A stretch of 64,000 bases of DNA from NCBI GenBank assembly GCA_015056925.1, contig SVFJ01000003.1, positions 1-64,000 of the forward strand. Reading direction: 5' to 3'. This DNA comes from Lachnospiraceae bacterium (lineage in GTDB: Bacteria; Bacillota; Clostridia; Lachnospirales; Lachnospiraceae). The position numbers and the translations under genes are program-made. This document shows positions 62,926 through 64,000 of this stretch, piece by piece (position 1 is the stretch's first letter; each line of letters starts with the position of its first letter). The notes below the pieces were generated by a model. That model worked only from the letters and a program-made list of their open reading frames with translations. It was not told where the DNA came from and did no database searches.

Positions 62926-63891
62926 GTGGCGCAGACGACAGTAGTAATACCTAATTATAACGGAATAAAGTATATTGCGGCATGTCTCGACAGTCTGTAC
63001 GCAGGTACAGTCAGAGATATGGAGGTCATTGTAGTGGATAATGCCTCCAAGGATGGTAGTTTGGAACTTGTGAAGGAGCATTATCCACAGGTGACTCTGA
63101 TAGAAAATGCTGAGAATATGGGCTTTTCCTATGCTGTGAATCAAGGTATACAAGCGGGCAGGACACCATACGTTTTCCTGTTAAATAATGACACAGAGGT
63201 TGAAGCGGATTGTATAGAGCAGTTGGAGAACCTTATGCAGTCAGATGAGAGAATCTTTTCTGCAAGTGCCAAAATGATAGCCTTACATGATAAAGAAAAA
63301 CTCGACGATGCAGGAGATTATTACTGTGCATTAGGCTGGGCTTTTGCAAGAGGTAAGGGAAAGCATCCTTCATTATATCAGGAGAATTGTGATGTGTTTG
63401 CAGCCTGCGCGGGAGCAGCGATATACCGAAGAGAGTATTTTGATGAGATTGGTTTGTTCGATGTAAGACATTTTGCATATTTGGAAGATATTGATATAGG
63501 TTATCGGGCAAGAATTTATGGTTATCGCAATTGCTATGCGGCAGGTGCGGTGGTGTATCATGCGGGCAGTGCTACCAGCGGTTCGCGATATAACACGTTT
63601 AAGACATCTTTGGCTTCACGTAATAGTGTTTATATCGTATATAAAAATATGCCCATACTACAGTTGATATTGAATCTCCCTTTTTTACTGGTAGGTTATG
63701 GAATCAAAGCAGCATTCTTTGTACGAAAAGGAATGGGACGTGATTATGTCAAAGGATTATGGCAGGGAGTAAAACTATGTCTTGGGAGTGAAGGCAAAAG
63801 CAATAAAGTGCGGTTTTGCGCAAAAAGGTTGCAAAATTATGCAAAGATACAAGTCGAATTGTGGATAAATTTGTTTAAAATGCTTTTTTGA
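62926..63891 (+). CDS. GT2-family glycosyltransferase (rhamnosyltransferase-like)
   Basis: A 321-residue enzyme from a GTG start with AAAGGCGG upstream. TTVVIPNYNGIKYIAACLDS, VIVVDNASKDGS, NMGFSYAVNQGIQAG, LLNNDTEVE (metal site), CAGAAIYRREYFDEIGLFD and YLEDIDIGYRARIYGY are typical of RfbF/WbbL-like rhamnosyltransferases; a C-terminal hydrophobic segment (about residues 242-265) may tether it to the membrane. It is the last complete gene of region C. Rhamnose as donor is suggested by the rfb genes, not proven. Confidence 0.93.
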   Translation: MAQTTVVIPNYNGIKYIAACLDSLYAGTVRDMEVIVVDNASKDGSLELVKEHYPQVTLIENAENMGFSYAVNQGIQAGRTPYVFLLNNDTEVEADCIEQLENLMQSDERIFSASAKMIALHDKEKLDDAGDYYCALGWAFARGKGKHPSLYQENCDVFAACAGAAIYRREYFDEIGLFDVRHFAYLEDIDIGYRARIYGYRNCYAAGAVVYHAGSATSGSRYNTFKTSLASRNSVYIVYKNMPILQLILNLPFLLVGYGIKAAFFVRKGMGRDYVKGLWQGVKLCLGSEGKSNKVRFCAKRLQNYAKIQVELWINLFKMLF

Positions 63892-63904
63892 GATAAATTT
63901 GAAG

Positions 63905-63933
63905 TTGTACTTTTTGTATAAATCATGTAAAAT
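63905..63933 (+). promoter_or_regulatory. Promoter for the gene leaving the right edge
   Basis: TTGTAC (63905-63910), 17-base spacer, TAAAAT (63928-63933). An inverted repeat, ATCATG (63922-63927) and CATGAT (63944-63949), brackets the -10 box and the expected start site and could be an operator. Both are readings of short motifs. Confidence 0.5.
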
Positions 63934-63978
63934 GAATCGTGTGCATGATGGTGTTGCGCAAAGTAAGGGTGATTTATA

Positions 63979-64000
63979 TTGATAAAAGATAATCAGAAAT
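63979..64000 (+). CDS. Probable start of a polyprenyl glycosylphosphotransferase gene (3' partial)
   Basis: A TTG at 63979, preceded by AAGGGTGAT, opens a frame reading MIKDNQK to the window edge. That opening is one I recall for initiating undecaprenyl-phosphate sugar transferases of Lachnospiraceae, and such an enzyme would fit after region C. Seven residues are too few to be sure of the gene or the product. Confidence 0.35.

Overview
The window is a low-G+C, almost entirely plus-strand stretch of cell-surface glycan biosynthesis genes. Codon use, strong AGGAGG-type ribosome sites and the protein families present (membrane-bound O-acyltransferase/SGNH pairs, DUF6056, DUF6077, DUF5672, DUF4422, GH25 cell-wall proteins) point to a clostridial Firmicute, most likely a Lachnospiraceae gut or rumen bacterium. 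I would not go below family level from sequence alone.

Region A (1-39422) is one very large exopolysaccharide/capsule locus. It starts inside an asparagine-synthetase-like gene. A short first unit ends at a clear terminator (5442-5470). A good promoter (5489-5517) then precedes about 34 kb of closely packed genes with no other terminator that I could see. The locus holds an initiating polyprenyl sugar-1-phosphate transferase, a Wzy-like polymerase, a Wzx-like flippase, an additional half-size ABC exporter and at least a dozen glycosyltransferases (GT2, GT4, GT11, GT17 and DUF families). It also carries a radical SAM/SPASM enzyme, two glutamine amidotransferase/asparagine-synthetase homologues, a PAP2 phosphatase for lipid-carrier recycling, a GDSL lipoprotein, and four MBOAT + SGNH-like gene pairs. 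The pairs suggest a heavily O-acylated polymer with several distinct acylation modules, in two subtypes used twice each.

Region B (39423-44948) separates the two polysaccharide systems. It begins with five tandem 94-bp repeats, each able to fold into three hairpins. Next come a secreted BspA-like protein with its own promoter, a strong bidirectional terminator, a convergent minus-strand SGNH-like gene, and a divergently transcribed membrane-anchored GH25 muramidase with a strikingly acidic, tyrosine-rich cytoplasmic tail.

Region C (45018-64000) is a second, ABC-transporter-dependent polysaccharide locus: rfbB, rfbA, a second GH25 protein, rfbC, wzm, wzt with a C-terminal glycan-recognition domain, a WbdD-like methyltransferase/kinase fusion, three large GT2 proteins, an alpha-phosphoglucomutase, two more GT2 proteins and the probable start of another initiating phosphotransferase. 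rfbD is not in the window. The logic resembles O-antigens and rhamnans made to full length inside the cell, capped, and exported after recognition by Wzt. The leaders before rfbA, rfbC and the GT2 gene at 61538 contain overlapping, mutually exclusive inverted repeats that may be regulatory.
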